Assembly: GCA_004557975.1 (NCBI GenBank)
Contig: SFEV01000003.1
Location: 29,970-93,969, forward strand
DNA from: Lachnospiraceae bacterium
Lineage (GTDB): Bacteria; Bacillota; Clostridia; Lachnospirales; Lachnospiraceae
Length of the DNA stretch: 64,000 nt
Direction of reading: 5' to 3'
Part shown: one piece after another, positions 42,201-50,312 of the stretch
How the letters are laid out: every line of letters starts with the position of its first letter
How positions within the stretch are numbered: position 1 is the stretch's first letter
The notes under the pieces: model-generated
The model's input: the letters and a program-made list of their open reading frames with translations, nothing else
Databases searched by the model: none
Told to the model about the DNA's origin: nothing
Made by a program: the position numbers and the translations under genes

Positions 42201-43310
42201 TCAGTCACGTTCTTCTCTCGGCTCCTCTCCTGTGTATAAAGACCGGAGTGTCGTACCACATTCCGGAAGCTCACGCGCCATTCGCTCAAGCACCGGCTCA
42301 TAACTGAAATCCGTAAGCGGCAGATCCACTCTTCTGTTCTCCAGCGCACTTATGCAGATTGCCTCAAGAATTTCATAGCCGTGATATGCAGTCTCGATAT
42401 TACAGGAATGAGGCTTTGAGTCATCATCCAGCCAGTCCGCGTATTCCGTATAGTACGGTGTCTGGATTTCTTTTTCCTGATGATGGTACCATCCCGGATC
42501 TTTTCCGGATATAAATTCTCCTTTGGTAGCCAGACTGCATTCTCCCCAAAAACCGTCTGTCTCCGCATACAAGTATCCGTTCGTTCCCCAGACTGTCAGC
42601 CGGTTGTCTGTGTCTGCGTACATATCAGGATTATGCTGCTCCGAAAAGTAACCGCACTCAATATAGCCCCGGGTTCCGTTTTCAAACAGGATCTCTCCAA
42701 AGAGAAAATCAGGTGATGGATGATTGTCCTTTAAGGTAGCCGGACCGTGCACGTGCCCGACGACGGACCTGGCCCTGCATCCCCCGTTTGCCCAGATAAT
42801 ATAGTCCATATAGTGTGTTCCAAGCTGAGCCATCCATGGCTGTGTCTCCGCAAAAATTTTCCTGATCTTTCCGATTCTCCCTTCCTCTGTTTTTTTCTTC
42901 AGGTTCTGCATCTGTGTCAGGTATTTCTGCTGGTGGCAGACAACTGCTTTGATCCCGTTCGCGATACACAGATCTGTCATCTTTTTTGCTTCCATCATGT
43001 CTTCCGCCATCGGTTTCTCCAGTGAGACAGCCTTAATCCCATATTTGACGGCCAGCTCAATCATGGAAAGACGCAGATCGGGATACGTCACAAAGACAAA
43101 TACCTCCGGTTTTGTCTCTGCCAGCATAGTTTCCACTTCCGTATACATGGGAACTGACAGATGAAATTTTTCCGACACTGCTTCCATTACATCCCGGCGG
43201 ATATCACAGATACCTACGACCTGATACCGGTCCGGATTTTCAAGAATTCCCTTTAAATGCGTTTTCCCACGGACTCCCAGGCCCATGATCGCCACTGTAT
43301 GCTTCTTCAT
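42201..43310 (-). CDS. Gfo/Idh/MocA-family oxidoreductase
   Basis: A 369-residue NAD(P)-dependent dehydrogenase. The Rossmann start VAIMGLGVRGKTHLKGIL is followed by the family marker SLEKPMAEDM (near residue 95) and a substrate-domain LGTHYMDYIIWANGG. Members oxidise sugars, inositols and related polyols or their derivatives. It lies 22 bases after the TIM-barrel gene and within a PfkB/isomerase/dehydrogenase run, so it probably catalyses a redox step on the same sugar. The start at 43310 has AGGGGG upstream. Confidence 0.92.
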   Translation of the reverse strand: MKKHTVAIMGLGVRGKTHLKGILENPDRYQVVGICDIRRDVMEAVSEKFHLSVPMYTEVETMLAETKPEVFVFVTYPDLRLSMIELAVKYGIKAVSLEKPMAEDMMEAKKMTDLCIANGIKAVVCHQQKYLTQMQNLKKKTEEGRIGKIRKIFAETQPWMAQLGTHYMDYIIWANGGCRARSVVGHVHGPATLKDNHPSPDFLFGEILFENGTRGYIECGYFSEQHNPDMYADTDNRLTVWGTNGYLYAETDGFWGECSLATKGEFISGKDPGWYHHQEKEIQTPYYTEYADWLDDDSKPHSCNIETAYHGYEILEAICISALENRRVDLPLTDFSYEPVLERMARELPECGTTLRSLYTGEEPREERD

Positions 43311-43332
43311 TAAAATCCCCCTCTCTGAACCA

Positions 43333-44145
43333 TCATTTCCGTATCCTGCTCATATAGCTTCCATCTGCCAGAACGACTCCGTCCGAATCTCTCACCGCAT
43401 CCGGTGATTCATCCTCCGTCATAATCCATCCGGAATAGCCTGATTCATCCAGGAAATCCACAACAGACCGGAAATCCCCGATTCCCGTTCCCATGGTCGT
43501 CCAGGCATGATCGGGAGTCATATCCTTGAAATGAACGTGCTGCACAAGTTCTCTGTGTTCCTTTATAATTTTCAGAGGGTCTATCCCTCCGTTGAGCATA
43601 TGCCCGATATCCGGCGCATACCCTATCCCCTGTGCATACAGAGTCTCAAACATAACAGAGTAATCCTGCTCACAGCGAAATACAGAACCGGGGCCGGAAT
43701 TTGGATGGAACACGGACACAATCCCCTCTGCCGCCGCCCGTCGCGCAGCCGCTGTGATACATTTCATCTGATTCTTCTGTTTTTCATAAAGATTCCGCTC
43801 CCTGACCGGGTCAGCTGCCACATGGCACAAAACCAGTTTTGCCGACGGAAAGTGTTTCAAAAATGCGATGGCTTCATCCAGCCGCAGCCGTTCCTCCTCT
43901 GTCTCTTCAGGAAGAATCCAGTCCTCATGAACTGCAAGTGCCGCGAAGCTCAGCTGTTTCTCATCCAGCAGATTTTTCAGTCTCTGCCAGTCCCGATAGT
44001 ACTCCTCCAGCATACAGATTTCTGCTTCCATACCGGTAAAACCGGCCTGCACAATCACATCAGACATATGCGGAACCTTACCATGGAATTTTTCATAATT
44101 CATCTGCCATGGATACGTCTGGCTGCCATACTTAATTTTCCCCAT
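43333..44145 (-). CDS. Sugar isomerase/epimerase-like TIM barrel (xylose isomerase-like)
   Basis: A 270-residue TIM-barrel protein of the AP-endonuclease-2 / IolE-like superfamily. Metal-ligand type motifs seen: EAEICMLEEYY, VSVFHPNSGPGSVF, YAPDIGHMLNGG and LVQHVHFKDMTPD, with a final GWIMTEDES. Such proteins isomerise or dehydrate keto-sugars or keto-inositols. It sits between the PfkB kinase (56 bases upstream) and the Gfo/Idh gene. The precise reaction cannot be told. The start at 44145 has a perfect AGGAGG. Confidence 0.88.
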   Translation of the reverse strand: MGKIKYGSQTYPWQMNYEKFHGKVPHMSDVIVQAGFTGMEAEICMLEEYYRDWQRLKNLLDEKQLSFAALAVHEDWILPEETEEERLRLDEAIAFLKHFPSAKLVLCHVAADPVRERNLYEKQKNQMKCITAAARRAAAEGIVSVFHPNSGPGSVFRCEQDYSVMFETLYAQGIGYAPDIGHMLNGGIDPLKIIKEHRELVQHVHFKDMTPDHAWTTMGTGIGDFRSVVDFLDESGYSGWIMTEDESPDAVRDSDGVVLADGSYMSRIRK

Positions 44146-44201
44146 TCGTTACCTCCTGTTTTTTCATTTTTCGGACCAGTCACAACAGAACAGTCTCCAT
44201 T

Positions 44202-45332
44202 TTATATTCGGAACTCATTTTTCTCCCATCCCGCCTGTATCTTTGCATTCAGCTCCTCAAAGGATTTCAGCCCGCTCAATGCATCGTACGCAGCCACACA
44301 GCACGCCCCTGTGGCTGCCGCCAGATGCATGGTCTCCTCAGGACCGTATCCCTTTAAAATGGCGGTCAGAAATGCCGCGATACAGGTATCGCCGGCTCCT
44401 GTACCTGAGAGAATCCGTTCCGGCACGTAACTCTTTTCAAATCCGCACCGGTCCGCCCAGGCATCCACATCCAGTTCCACTCTGGGGCTGATCCGACTCA
44501 GTGTCGCTTTGTCGGCGGTCTGATAATAGATTCCCTTTGCACCGCATTTGATCAGAAGCACCTTTGCGCCCAGTCTCATGCATTTCTCTGCCAGAGTCTT
44601 CACATCCTCCTCGATATCCAGTATCTCCGTGATGTCCCCGCCGGCTGCCCGTTCATTCCAGCGGACAAAGGTTTCTCTGTCTATCATGTAGCACAGCTCC
44701 TCTGCGCTTGGCACCAGGAAGTCCACAAAGGGAATCACGTTCTCCAGAATCTTTTTCCAGTCCGTTTTTCCCGCCTCGGAATCCGGATCGATTGCAGCAA
44801 AATCGAGAGATGTGGCTGCACCGCATTCCCGGGCACGCTGCATCAGCCCGGTCAGCTCTCTGCCGTCATTTTCATACATGGATTTCATAAGCGGCGGATA
44901 GCCGAAATGAAACAGCGCTGCTTCGCTGAGCGCTTCCTGCGGAACATCTGATGCACGGAAAGAATTATTTGCCCCCGGATTATGAAGGAAAATCCGGTCG
45001 ATTCCGGGGACGGCCAGTACGACAGAGTAAGACGTGGATTCTTCCTCTGAAATCAGCATGCCTTTCTCTGCATCGTACGTTCTCAGTATACTGCAGACCA
45101 TGTCTCCGAAGGCATCCTTTCCAATTTTCCCCATGAGCGCCACGTCTGCCCCGAGACGTTTCATCGCAAGCCCCGTATTCGCCACAGCACCTCCGGTGTG
45201 TACATCTGCATTCCCCATATGAATCAGTGCTCCCGGTGTCAGTATGTCGGTCAGCCTGGATACTTTTTTTGACGGAAAAACCGGCGTGATATCGAGACAG
45301 ATATGCCCTGCCACAATTGCTTTCTTGTTCAT
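44202..45332 (-). CDS. PfkB-family carbohydrate kinase
   Basis: A 376-residue sugar kinase. The N-terminal substrate region (AGHICLDITPVFPS; HTGGAVANTGLAMKRLG) and the C-terminal ATP/catalytic signature ILSGTGAGDTCIAAFLTAILKG (span only) with the catalytic Asp are intact. It is slightly longer than ribokinases (about 310), with an added segment around 215-260 (DIEEDVKTLAEKC). First gene of the operon; its sugar is unknown. The class II aldolase gene at 49190 could act on the product, but it lies in a separate unit. The start at 45332 has GGGGGG upstream. Confidence 0.92.
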   Translation of the reverse strand: MNKKAIVAGHICLDITPVFPSKKVSRLTDILTPGALIHMGNADVHTGGAVANTGLAMKRLGADVALMGKIGKDAFGDMVCSILRTYDAEKGMLISEEESTSYSVVLAVPGIDRIFLHNPGANNSFRASDVPQEALSEAALFHFGYPPLMKSMYENDGRELTGLMQRARECGAATSLDFAAIDPDSEAGKTDWKKILENVIPFVDFLVPSAEELCYMIDRETFVRWNERAAGGDITEILDIEEDVKTLAEKCMRLGAKVLLIKCGAKGIYYQTADKATLSRISPRVELDVDAWADRCGFEKSYVPERILSGTGAGDTCIAAFLTAILKGYGPEETMHLAAATGACCVAAYDALSGLKSFEELNAKIQAGWEKNEFRI

Positions 45333-45417
45333 TAAAATCCCCCCACTCAGGCTAGTCTTTGGATATTTTTTATACGATTGCTGTTATTTTATCAGAAAAA
45401 AGCATAAAAGTATATAA

Positions 45418-45464
45418 AAAACAGATACAGATTCCATCAAAAGCAGGAAATCTGTACCTGTTTT
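45418..45464 (-). terminator. Terminator of the multidomain oxidoreductase gene
   Basis: Arms AAAACAGATACAGATTCC and GGAAATCTGTACCTGTTTT (one mismatch, one bulge) form a long stem. On the minus strand TTTTTTATA follows. T-rich sequence also follows on the plus strand. The gap 45333-45624 contains this hairpin and the repeat below, but no gene. Confidence 0.7.
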
Positions 45465-45519
45465 CATTTATTACTGCTTCATGGCAGTATATTTACGCAT
45501 CACTCACGCTCACTCTGCT

Positions 45520-45572
45520 ACTGTTCACTTCGTTCACAGCAACACGCTTCACCAAACAGTGGCACATGAACA
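45520..45572. repeat. Interspersed repeat copy 3 within a 9-base inverted repeat
   Basis: The core CGTTCACAGCAACACGC (45531-45547) is identical to 2374-2390. Here it sits inside an inverted pair TACTGTTCA and TGAACAGTA, about 40 bases apart. It lies between the oxidoreductase stop (45625) and the terminator at 45418-45464. Confidence 0.55.
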
Positions 45573-45624
45573 GTAATCTCACTCTGGCAGTCTGCACCGC
45601 TCCCGCCGCTGTATTTGTCTGCCT

Positions 45625-48198
45625 TTAGCAGGTAGCGCCGCCCTTAACTGTCTTGTTCAGGATCGCAGACTTGTCAATCTGCGTATTCAGCAGCTTATCC
45701 TCCACGTACTCAAAGCCAAGACGCTGGATGGTATCTGCAAAACGCTCACCGGAAATTCCCTCATCACGGAAAAACAGGATTGCTTTCTCCACAACATCCA
45801 GTACTTCCTCCTCAGAGGTGAAGATTCTGCCAAGCGGACGACCTGTGGCCATGCGCTTGCCCCAGCGGCCTCCGATGTAGATCCTGTAGCCTTCCTGGTA
45901 CTCCTCCAGTGCACCGAACGGACATTTTCCCTTGCAGCGTCCGCAGTTATTGCATTCATTCGGGTCAATCTGGATCTTTCCATCAACTACTTTGGCCACG
46001 TGCACCGGACAGTTGTTCTCCACCTGGCACTTCTTGCAGCCGCGGCATTTCGTGAAATCCACAAGCGGAACACGCTGTCCCACAATGCCGAGGTCATTGA
46101 GATCAGGCTTCACACAGTTGTTGGGGCATCCACCCACGGCAATCTTGAACTTATGCGGCAGGGTAACACCGTGATAGCCGATATAAAACTTCTCATGAAG
46201 CTTTTCGGATAATCCGAAAGAATCCAGAAGGCCATACTGACATGTGGTGCCCTTGCAGGAAACCACCGGACGCACCAGGCTTCCGGTACCGCCTGTCTGA
46301 AGGCCACGCTCCTGCAGGAAGTCTATCACTGCCGGAATATCGTCGTAACGGACACCCTGAATCTCCAGTGTCAGACGTGTGGTCATGGTAACAGCACCGC
46401 TTCCGAACAGCTCAGCGGCTTCCGCGATGGAGCGCTGCTCTTCAGCGGTAATCTTGCCGTTGCGCGTGATGACACGGACATTGAAAAGATCCGGATACCG
46501 CTTGTCCTGAAGACATCCGAGACCTTTGACGCGCTTGATATCGGCAGGTGTCAGCTTTCCGCCCTCTGAGGAAACCTTCACCTTATTGACAAAAGCACCG
46601 CCTTCCAGAACACGGGTATTCGTATATCCAAATGCTTTCAGCCTGTTCTGCAGGAAATAGCCGCGCTTGCCCTTTGTACAGACGAGAAGAAGCTTATCGT
46701 CGAGTCCGAGCCCCTCCACCGGGCCGTCTACTGCAGCCAGGTTCACCCAGGTTGCTCCCGGAATCTTTGCTTCCGGCTGAACATCAATAACTCTGTAGCC
46801 CTTCGCTGCTCCTGCCGCATACTCAGCCGGAGTAAAGGTCTCAAAGCTTCCGGCAAGCTTGTTTTCGAGGATATAGCATGCCTGTACAAAAGGATGGATG
46901 GCAGTGGAGAACGGCGGCGCATATGCAAAATCCATGGTGTCAAAGGCCTCGACAGCGGCGTTCATGGAAATTCCGGTGACAGCGATATCCACCATCTTGT
47001 CCACGGCACCTGCACCGACCACCTGAATACCCAGCAGGCGATGGCTCTCCCGGTCAGCAATCAGCTTCGTCACAAAGCTGGAAGCCCCCGGATAATAATG
47101 TGCCTTATCATCGGTTACACAGGTGATGGTGACAGGATCAAAGCCTGCATCTGCTGCCTGCGCTTCCGTCAGACCGGTACGGCCTGCGTTCAGATCCTCC
47201 GCCAGACGGACAACACCCGTTCCGAGACATCCGCCGTAGGAAACATCCTCTCCGGACAGATTCTTTGCGAGGCAGCGTCCTGTAAGATTTGCAGTGGAGC
47301 CCATGGCTGACCACTGGCCTTTTCCTGTGATCCGGTTATGTACCTGGGCACAGTCTCCTGCTGCATAAATATCAGGAAGATTTGTCCTCTGATGATCGTC
47401 CACCACGATCGTACCTCTGTTCATTTCCAGTCCTGATTCCTCAAGGAAACGAGTGGCCGGGCGGACACCAATAGCCAGCACCACGAGATCTCCCTGCAGT
47501 GTACCCACACTGGTGCGCACGCCTGCTGCCCGGTCACTTCCGGTGATCTCTTCCAGTGCGGCACCGGTGATAATTCTCATTCCTTTTGCCTGAAGCTGAC
47601 GGCGAATATAATCAGCCATATCAGGATCAAACAGATTCGGCATTACCTGATTTGCCATATCCACCACCGTGACCTTCAGTCCCTGGCTTATGAGATTCTC
47701 GGCAATCTCCAGGCCGATAAAGCCTGCACCGGCCACAACGGCACTGCGGCAGTGATTCTTCTCCACATAGCTGCGCAGGCCAATGGCATCGTCTGGAGTG
47801 CGCACGGTGAACACACCTTCAAGCTCTGTACCGGCTACATTCGGAACAAAGGGTTCTGCACCCGTGGCGATAATCAGGCTGTCATAGCTCTCTGGAGCTT
47901 CCATGCCGCTCTCCAGATTGCGGAAGGTGACTGTCTTCGCTGCGGCATCCACGCTGACTGCCTCCATGCCTGTCCTGACATTTACGCCTGTAAGTGCGGA
48001 AAACTTTTCGGGAGTATTGACAATCAGTTCCTCCCGTGACTCAATGCTTCCGCCCACATAATAAGGCAGACCGCAGCCTGCGTAGGAAATATCCTGTGCT
48101 TTTGTGTAAACCGTCACCCGGGCAGAGCGGTTCTGCCGTTTCAGTTTTGCGGCTGCTTTTGTACCGGCAGCTACACCGCCAATGACAATAACGTTCAT
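45625..48198 (-). CDS. Fusion of CoA-disulfide reductase-like flavoprotein, rhodanese, sirohaem reductase-like and ferredoxin domains
   Basis: An 857-residue cytosolic protein. Residues 1-450 form a pyridine-nucleotide disulfide reductase of the CoA-disulfide reductase/NADH oxidase kind (IGGVAAGTKAAAKL; redox Cys42 in YAGCGLPYY; AGAGFIGLEIAENL). Residues 460-540 are rhodanese-like, with Cys507 in LLVCTKGKRG. Residues 560-705 resemble a sirohaem/[4Fe-4S] reductase half (C648-x4-C653 in CKGTTCQYG, C691-x3-C695 in GGCPNNCVK). Residues 715-765 hold two [4Fe-4S] ferredoxin motifs (C718/721/724/730 and C749/752/755/759). The design suggests NADH-driven reduction of a sulfur oxyanion, polysulfide or nitrite. 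The start at 48198 has AAGGAG. A LysR gene is divergent. Confidence 0.88.
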   Translation of the reverse strand: MNVIVIGGVAAGTKAAAKLKRQNRSARVTVYTKAQDISYAGCGLPYYVGGSIESREELIVNTPEKFSALTGVNVRTGMEAVSVDAAAKTVTFRNLESGMEAPESYDSLIIATGAEPFVPNVAGTELEGVFTVRTPDDAIGLRSYVEKNHCRSAVVAGAGFIGLEIAENLISQGLKVTVVDMANQVMPNLFDPDMADYIRRQLQAKGMRIITGAALEEITGSDRAAGVRTSVGTLQGDLVVLAIGVRPATRFLEESGLEMNRGTIVVDDHQRTNLPDIYAAGDCAQVHNRITGKGQWSAMGSTANLTGRCLAKNLSGEDVSYGGCLGTGVVRLAEDLNAGRTGLTEAQAADAGFDPVTITCVTDDKAHYYPGASSFVTKLIADRESHRLLGIQVVGAGAVDKMVDIAVTGISMNAAVEAFDTMDFAYAPPFSTAIHPFVQACYILENKLAGSFETFTPAEYAAGAAKGYRVIDVQPEAKIPGATWVNLAAVDGPVEGLGLDDKLLLVCTKGKRGYFLQNRLKAFGYTNTRVLEGGAFVNKVKVSSEGGKLTPADIKRVKGLGCLQDKRYPDLFNVRVITRNGKITAEEQRSIAEAAELFGSGAVTMTTRLTLEIQGVRYDDIPAVIDFLQERGLQTGGTGSLVRPVVSCKGTTCQYGLLDSFGLSEKLHEKFYIGYHGVTLPHKFKIAVGGCPNNCVKPDLNDLGIVGQRVPLVDFTKCRGCKKCQVENNCPVHVAKVVDGKIQIDPNECNNCGRCKGKCPFGALEEYQEGYRIYIGGRWGKRMATGRPLGRIFTSEEEVLDVVEKAILFFRDEGISGERFADTIQRLGFEYVEDKLLNTQIDKSAILNKTVKGGATC

Positions 48199-48228
48199 TT
48201 TTTTCGTCTCCTTTTTGTTTTCTTTTAT

Positions 48229-48262
48229 ATTGATTTTATCACCGCCATTTGATAAAATCAAT
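48229..48262. promoter_or_regulatory. 13-base perfect dyad between the oxidoreductase and its divergent LysR gene
   Basis: Arms ATTGATTTTATCA (48229-48241) and TGATAAAATCAAT (48250-48262) flank CCGCCATT. It lies 31 bases upstream of the oxidoreductase start codon and 64 bases upstream of the LysR start codon. It is the most likely LysR operator, though a hairpin role in the oxidoreductase leader is possible. Confidence 0.6.
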
Positions 48263-48326
48263 TTATCGTTTTTTATGATATGATTATTATTTCTTATCGA
48301 CAATCCAAGATGAATGGAGGGAAACA

Positions 48327-49193
48327 ATGCTTGATTATCGGATGGACACTTTCCTGACACTGTGCGATACCATGAATTACCGCGAAGCCGCTGAACAGCT
48401 TCACATCACGCAGCCTGCCGTGACCCAGCACATTCATTTTTTAGAGCATGAATACCATTGCCGCCTGTTTGTATATGAAAACAGAAAACTGATCAAGACA
48501 CCGGCGGCATCTGCGCTGGAGCAGTATGCACGTGCCATGCGATACAATGACAGTGTGATCCGTCAGACACTTCAGAACGAGGTGACAATGGATCTGAAAA
48601 TCGGTGCAACTAAAACGATCGGTGACTACGTCATCACCGATCAGATCATACGCTATCTTGGCAGCAAGGATAACGCGCTCACACTGATTGTAGATAATAC
48701 AGAGCATCTGCTGAAGCTCCTGGATGAAAACCAGCTGGACTTTGCCATCGTGGAAGGCTTCTTTGACAAGAAACATTTTGACAGCCGCTGCCTGCGCAGG
48801 GAGCCCTTCGTCGGCATCTGCCGGAAGGGGCATCCCTTTGCGGGCAGAGAAATCTCGGTCGCAGAGCTTCTGGAGGAGACCATCATCCACCGTGAGGAAG
48901 GCTCCGGTACCCGGGCCATTCTGGAACAGAAACTCTACGGCTACAATGAATCCCTCAGCCAGTTCCGCCGCCACATCTGCATCTCCAGTTTCAAGCTGAT
49001 CCTGGAGCTTGTGAAGACAGGACTGGGAGTCTCCTTCGTATACAATGTTCTGGCCGACAGTGACCCGGATCTGGATAAATTCAGCATTCAGGGTGAAACC
49101 ATCGTGCGCGAATTCAATCTGGTGTGGCTGAAGCACGCTCACGTTCAGGAAAAGGTCCGTGCGTTCTTTTCTCCCCGGACCCCGTCTGATTAA
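48327..49193 (+). CDS. LysR-family regulator (divergent from the sirohaem fusion gene)
   Basis: A 288-residue regulator. The winged helix spans residues 1-62 (YREAAEQLHITQPAVTQHIHFLE). The effector domain follows (IGATKTIGDYVITDQIIRYL, FVGICRKGHPFAGREI, GLGVSFVYNVLAD). The arrangement and the dyad at 48229-48262 predict control of the oxidoreductase gene, perhaps in response to a sulfur compound, as for CysB/CysL-like proteins; this is inference. Its stop codon shares TTAA (49190-49193) with the stop of the converging aldolase gene. Confidence 0.92.
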   Translation: MLDYRMDTFLTLCDTMNYREAAEQLHITQPAVTQHIHFLEHEYHCRLFVYENRKLIKTPAASALEQYARAMRYNDSVIRQTLQNEVTMDLKIGATKTIGDYVITDQIIRYLGSKDNALTLIVDNTEHLLKLLDENQLDFAIVEGFFDKKHFDSRCLRREPFVGICRKGHPFAGREISVAELLEETIIHREEGSGTRAILEQKLYGYNESLSQFRRHICISSFKLILELVKTGLGVSFVYNVLADSDPDLDKFSIQGETIVREFNLVWLKHAHVQEKVRAFFSPRTPSD

Positions 49194-50143
49194 TTCTGAT
49201 ACTTCTTCAGCTCCGCTGCCACAAGCCGTGCAATTTTACGCACTTCATCCGAATGATCTCCGCTGCAGACTTCTCCGGCTTTTGCAGACGCTTTTCCGTC
49301 ACTTCCAAACAGCCGCATCTTCTTCATAGTCTCCTGCTTCACGGCCTCAACAGCTGCCGGTATCAGGTCTGTCAGCCCTTTGGACATGCTGCTGAACTGC
49401 CTGAATTCCCCCTCCACAGCAGCTATATTGATGTCGGTAAAAATATTGACCTTGCTGATTCCTTCGCGGATCGCATGACTGAAATCCTCATTGGTCAGGC
49501 CGGAACCGCCGTGAAGCACAAGCGGCACGTCCACGGTCCGTGCAATCGTACGGATTCTGTCAAAATCCAGCTTCGGAGGCAGCTTATACGCTCCGTGCGC
49601 CGTACCAACCGCAATTGCCAGGGCATCTATTCCGGTCCTGTCCACAAAATCCTTCGCCATGGCAGGATCGGTATAATACTTCGAAGGATCTTCCTGACGG
49701 GAATCTCCCTCTGCAGAGCCTTCGTTATCTCCCACGTGTCCCAGCTCCCCCTCGATTGTTGCTCCGTAGGAATGGGCAATATCGGCCATCTCCTTTACTT
49801 TTCGCACATTTTCCTCGTAGGAATCAGTGGAACAGTCATACATAATGGAGGAAAATCCCAGCTCCAGCGCCTTCAGACACGTTTCTTTTTTAAGTCCGTG
49901 ATCCAGATGAATCACCACAGGCACGCCGGCTTTCCTCGCCATGGGAAGAAGGTAGTACGATACCTCCTCCAGCGGCCCATACGGGAAAAGAACCTCCGCA
50001 GTCCCCATAATCACCGGCGACTGCGCCTCTTCTGCCGCCGCAATAATACCTCTTGCCAGCTCCATATTCACTGCATTAAAAAGTCCCACCGCGTATTTCT
50101 GTTTCCGCGCCGGAATCAGAACATCATTCATATTCACCAGCAT
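49190..50143 (-). CDS. Class II (zinc) ketose-bisphosphate aldolase
   Basis: A 317-residue aldolase splitting fructose- or tagatose-1,6-bisphosphate. Zinc and phosphate motifs are seen: VVIHLDHGLKKE (near residue 80), EGELGHVGDNEGSAEGD (near 135), VGTAHGAYK (near 180), LVLHGGSGL (near 210) and KVNIFTDIN (near 235). The start at 50143 (AAGGAGG) is preferred over 50269. It stands alone, converging on the LysR gene with a four-base overlap of stop codons. Whether it serves glycolysis or the PfkB operon at 42201-45332 is undecided. Confidence 0.93.
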   Translation of the reverse strand: MLVNMNDVLIPARKQKYAVGLFNAVNMELARGIIAAAEEAQSPVIMGTAEVLFPYGPLEEVSYYLLPMARKAGVPVVIHLDHGLKKETCLKALELGFSSIMYDCSTDSYEENVRKVKEMADIAHSYGATIEGELGHVGDNEGSAEGDSRQEDPSKYYTDPAMAKDFVDRTGIDALAIAVGTAHGAYKLPPKLDFDRIRTIARTVDVPLVLHGGSGLTNEDFSHAIREGISKVNIFTDINIAAVEGEFRQFSSMSKGLTDLIPAAVEAVKQETMKKMRLFGSDGKASAKAGEVCSGDHSDEVRKIARLVAAELKKYQN

Positions 50144-50312
50144 TTCTGTTTCCTCCTTCCATTCCAGCTCGTCCGGTCTTATCTGTATCAGGTACTCTTT
50201 TTCTGACTCCGATACTTTCTTAATGGATTTTACCATATTTTCTGTCGTTTGTAGACAGCTATATGACAAAAATTTCGTATCTATTCAATACTTTCACAGT
50301 TATAATTTTTCT

